A stretch of DNA of 64,000 nucleotides. It comes from Paenibacillus piscarius. GTDB taxonomy: Bacteria > Bacillota > Bacilli > Paenibacillales > Paenibacillaceae. Positions within the stretch are counted from its first letter, which is position 1. The number at the start of each line of letters is the position of its first letter. Shown here one piece after another: positions 62,001-64,000 of the stretch. A program made the position numbers and the translations under genes. The stretch is from contig NZ_JAIEUI010000009.1 in the NCBI RefSeq assembly GCF_022234545.1, positions 186,001 through 250,000 of the forward strand, read 5' to 3'. The notes beneath the pieces were generated by a model. That model was not told the origin of the DNA, did no database searches, and saw only the letters and a program-made list of their open reading frames with translations.

Positions 62001-63688
62001 GCGGACAGCTTCCGGGCCGCAAGGTCTATCCTTGGGTTGCTGAGGTCCGCGGCTCCACCGCAGGCGTAGGTCTGATCTCGCCGCCGCCGCACCATGATAT
62101 CTACTCCATTGAGGATCTGGCAGAGCTGATCTATGATCTGAAGAATGCCAATCCGCGCGCTGAGATTAACGTGAAGCTCGTCTCTGAGGTCGGCGTAGGC
62201 ACCATTGCTGCCGGTGTAGCCAAGGGCCGTGCCGATATTATCCTGATCAGCGGTTATGACGGCGGAACCGGCGCTTCGCCGATGAACTCCATCCGTCATG
62301 CCGGATTGCCTTGGGAGCTGGGGCTGGCCGAGACCCACCAGACGCTGATGCTGAACAACCTGCGCGACCGTGTCGTACTGGAGACCGACGGCAAGATGCT
62401 CAGCGGACGCGACCTTGCGGTAGCGGTTCTGCTGGGAGCCGAGGAATACGGCTTCGCCACTGCACCGCTGGTAGCTGTAGGCTGCATCATGATGCGTGTC
62501 TGCCAGATGGATACCTGTCCGGTCGGCGTCGCTACACAGAATCCGGAGCTGCGCAAGAACTTCATGGGTAATCCGCAGCATGTGGTGAACTTCATGACCT
62601 TCGTGGCTGAGGATCTGCGTGAGATTATGGCGGAGCTGGGCTTCCGCACCATCGAAGAGATGGTCGGCCGCACCGACTGTCTGGATGCGGTTAAGGCTTC
62701 GGCCCACTGGAAGAAGAAGGGCGTTGATCTGAGCAGCCTGCTGCATACGCCGGAGATGCCGGAAGGCAGCACGCGCTTCCGCAGCCAGCGCCAGAATCAC
62801 GGCCTGGAAGAGACGCTGGATATGACGCATCTGCTGGATATCGCGCGGCCTGCACTGGAATCCGGCACGGCGGTTGAAGCTTCTCTGCCGATTACCAACG
62901 TCAACCGCGCCGTAGGAACCATTCTCGGCAGCGAGCTGACGCGCAAATACGGCGCGGCCGGTCTGCCGGAGGATACGATCCGCCTGCACTTCACCGGATC
63001 GGCCGGACAGAGTCTGGGAGCCTTCGTACCGAAGGGCGTTACGATTACCGTCGAAGGCGACTCCAATGACTATGTCGGCAAAGGGCTGTCCGGCGGCAAG
63101 CTGATTATCCGGCCTTCGCGCAAAGCCACCTTTGCTGCTGAAGAGAATATTATCATCGGGAACACGGCGCTCTACGGAGCGACCAGCGGTGAGGCGTATG
63201 TCAGCGGGATCGCTGGTGAACGCTTCGCAGTCCGCAACTCCGGGGCGAATGTAGTCGTAGAAGGCGTGGGCGACCACGGCTGTGAATACATGACCGGCGG
63301 CCGGGTGGTAGTACTGGGCGAAACGGGCCGCAACTTTGCGGCAGGGATGTCCGGCGGGATTGCGTATGTGTATGATTCCGACAATACCTTCATCAAGCGC
63401 TGCAACCTGGAGATGGTCCTGCTGGAGCGGGTGGAAGAAGCGGATGAAGCCGCTGAGCTGCACGGTATGATCAGCCGTCACACCGAACTGACCGGCAGTA
63501 ATGCGGGCAGAGCGATCCTGGATGCCTGGGATCAGGCGCGGCCGAAGTTCGTCCGTGTCATTCCGAAGGACTATAAGCGGATGCTGGAGCAGATCCGCAA
63601 GGTCGAGCAGAATGGCCTGACCGGCGAAGCTGCGCTGATGGCTGCCTTCGAGGCGAATATGCGTGAGCTGGCGCGGGTCGGCGGTTAA
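59090..63688 (+). CDS. gltB: Glutamate synthase, large subunit
   Basis: A full-length GOGAT alpha subunit of about 1532 residues, converting glutamine and 2-oxoglutarate to glutamate. A short propeptide precedes the class-II amidotransferase Cys (KDACGMGF, about C23). The central domain follows, then the FMN-binding synthase domain (SEVGVGTIAAGVAKGRADIILISGYDGGTGASP), the 3Fe-4S cysteines in CIMMRVCQMDTCPVG, and the C-terminal GXGXG domain (VEGVGDHGCEYMTGG). Start ATG 59090 follows GAAAGG by six bases; a TTG at 59084 overlaps that site. No small subunit is visible; it may lie beyond the window. Confidence 0.95.
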   Translation: MMRHTEMPGKQGLYDPQFEKDACGMGFVAHIKGKPSHDIVSNALTMLFNMEHRGGQGSEPNSGDGAGIMLQIPHRFFAGEAAKLGFALPEQGHYGVGMIFLSHDEEIRARHEALLSEIIAEEGQEVLGYRDVPTFDEMLGKTAKAAKPYVRQVFIGRSEGIKDEMAFERKLYVIRRRAELAIRYGGSEEGESFYVPSLSCKKIVYKGMLTTVQVGQFYLDLQDETLESAIALVHSRFSTNTFPSWERAHPYRFMIHNGEINTLRGNVNWMHARQSLFKSEVFGEDLGKIKPVVNPDGSDTAMFDNTFEFLYLSGRSLPHVAMMMVPEPWSNHDSMDEKKRAFYEYHSTLMEPWDGPAAMGFTDGVQIGAILDRNGLRPARYYVTKDDLIILSSEAGVLDIPAEDVLYKDRLRPGRMLLVDTKQGRIISDEEVKAEIASQQPYQEWLDEHLIGLDELPDAPELPNPKHDNVQQLQQSFGYTFEDLRKVLEPMASTGAEAVGSMGYDSPLAVLSDRPQRLYNYFKQMFAQVTNPPIDAIREELVTSTATTIGPERNLLKAEPESCRQISLASPILSNEDFAKLRHVRRAGFKSMSIPILFPAELGAEGLRIALERMNEAADRVMGKGHNILILSDRGVDRENAAIPALLAVSSLHHHLIRSGTRTKVSILLESGEPREVHHYALLLGYGVSAVNPYLAFESLDDMIAQGLLRGISHEKAVKNYIKAATKSVVKILSKMGISTIQSYRGAQIFEAVGLNSEFVDRYFTWTPSRIGGIGLEEVAQEALASHYRAFTDKDGNDKVLDSGGEYQWRSDGEEHLFNPQTIHLLQHSVRSGDYAMYKKYAALVQGESEKHQTLRSMLQFNRKNDPVPLAEVESAASIMRRFKTGAMSFGSISKEAHETLAIAMNRIGGKSNTGEGGEDPARFKPDANGDSRRSAIKQVASGRFGVTSNYLVNADEIQIKMAQGAKPGEGGQLPGRKVYPWVAEVRGSTAGVGLISPPPHHDIYSIEDLAELIYDLKNANPRAEINVKLVSEVGVGTIAAGVAKGRADIILISGYDGGTGASPMNSIRHAGLPWELGLAETHQTLMLNNLRDRVVLETDGKMLSGRDLAVAVLLGAEEYGFATAPLVAVGCIMMRVCQMDTCPVGVATQNPELRKNFMGNPQHVVNFMTFVAEDLREIMAELGFRTIEEMVGRTDCLDAVKASAHWKKKGVDLSSLLHTPEMPEGSTRFRSQRQNHGLEETLDMTHLLDIARPALESGTAVEASLPITNVNRAVGTILGSELTRKYGAAGLPEDTIRLHFTGSAGQSLGAFVPKGVTITVEGDSNDYVGKGLSGGKLIIRPSRKATFAAEENIIIGNTALYGATSGEAYVSGIAGERFAVRNSGANVVVEGVGDHGCEYMTGGRVVVLGETGRNFAAGMSGGIAYVYDSDNTFIKRCNLEMVLLERVEEADEAAELHGMISRHTELTGSNAGRAILDAWDQARPKFVRVIPKDYKRMLEQIRKVEQNGLTGEAALMAAFEANMRELARVGG

Positions 63689-63702
63689 TATTTGGAATAT
63701 CA

Positions 63703-63742
63703 AGAGGCCACATCTTTCCATCCTGGAGAGGTGTGGCCTTTC
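63703..63742 (+). terminator. Rho-independent terminator after gltB
   Basis: AGGCCACA / TGTGGCCTTT stem with a 19-base loop that itself has CCA/TGG pairing. Confidence 0.75.
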
Positions 63743-63782
63743 TGTATTGCACATTGCTCCACAGCCAGTAACATTTATAGAT

Positions 63783-63934
63783 AAATCCTGCAAAATATGC
63801 AACAACGCTGCTCCATGCAAGAAGCTGTCGGTGGACAGAGCGGAGGTGCGTGGGCGGAAATGTAATCGAAAAACCGAACACATTGCGCAGTGTGGGGGTG
63901 AGTGGGCCGACTGTATGCGATAAACGAACACATT
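63783..63934. repeat. Dispersed intergenic repeats at the right edge
   Basis: Two kinds side by side. AAATCCTGCAAAATATGCAA (63783 on) matches the element at 50983. AATGTAATCGAAAAACCG...CACATT (63859-63884) and a degenerate second copy about 50 bp later (63909-63934) match the 51-bp unit at 32072. No gene is visible from 63689 to 64000. Confidence 0.8.
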
Positions 63935-64000
63935 GGGCAGTGCGTAGGTGTGAAGACTAATGAGCAGCCGCCAAGGTTCGTACAAGAGCAGTGGGTGTAC

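Noticed and set aside
60809..63985. Very long minus-strand open frame (1058 codons) opposite gltB
   Set aside because: It is antisense to a clearly real, conserved gltB, has no ribosome site or recognisable domain, and reflects the GC-rich codon usage of gltB.

Overview
The window looks like a chromosome segment of a Paenibacillus-type Firmicute. The evidence is strong AAGGAGG-type ribosome sites, YesMN-type two-component regulators beside LplB/YtcP-type sugar permeases, PA14-decorated secreted glycosidases, a sigY-yxl type operon, a YhgD/YhgE pair and clostridial/bacillar-style Rho-independent terminators. The assignment is by gene style only. I see no rRNA, tRNA, transposase, prophage or CRISPR.

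Layout. 1-5433: secreted carbohydrate-active proteins (a 5'-truncated PA14 protein, a GH26 mannanase with PA14, and a clan-A glycosidase with a discoidin domain). 5.5-11 kb: a K+/H+ antiporter, a Dps behind a PerR-like box, an AIM24 protein with a coiled-coil membrane partner, an M50-like membrane protease and a protein of unknown function. 11-18 kb: a WYL regulator and a five-gene Opp/Dpp peptide ABC transporter. 18.2-26.6 kb: the most unusual region (below). 26.6-30.3 kb: an operon with the gene order of Bacillus sigY-yxlCDEFG, headed by an ECF-type promoter. 30.5-32 kb: modA-modB. 32.07-32.24 kb: a 51-bp tandem repeat. 32.4-41.8 kb: a YesN/YesM pair divergent from a sugar ABC transporter and a heparinase II/III lyase. 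41.8-45.3 kb: a siderophore-iron group with a near-perfect Fur box. 45.4-54 kb: an HTH/binding-protein regulator, polysaccharide deacetylase, dGTPase, chemoreceptor, D-2-hydroxyacid dehydrogenase, 2H phosphoesterase and SleB-like hydrolase. 54-58.7 kb: an MGDG-type glycosyltransferase and the TetR-YhgE pair. 59.1-63.7 kb: gltB. The window ends in dispersed repeats.

The region 18216-26615 is read as one biosynthetic operon. It encodes an acyl carrier protein, a single polypeptide joining an intact ketosynthase to a second ketosynthase that has lost all three catalytic residues (chain-length-factor-like), a FabG-type ketoreductase and a FabZ-type dehydratase. No enoyl reductase or acyltransferase is encoded. 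These genes run directly into a radical SAM/SPASM peptide maturase, three paralogous small precursor peptides (62, 49 and 62 residues) with a shared leader and divergent Cys-rich cores, an M50 membrane protease with a PqqD-like N-terminus, and a BtrH-like acyltransferase. My hypothesis is a ribosomal peptide that is crosslinked or epimerised by the radical SAM enzyme, cut by the M50 protease, and acylated with a polyene or unsaturated chain delivered from the ACP by the BtrH-like protein. The adjacent sigY-like operon may provide export or self-protection. The enzyme families are visible in the sequence. Their cooperation and the product are inference.
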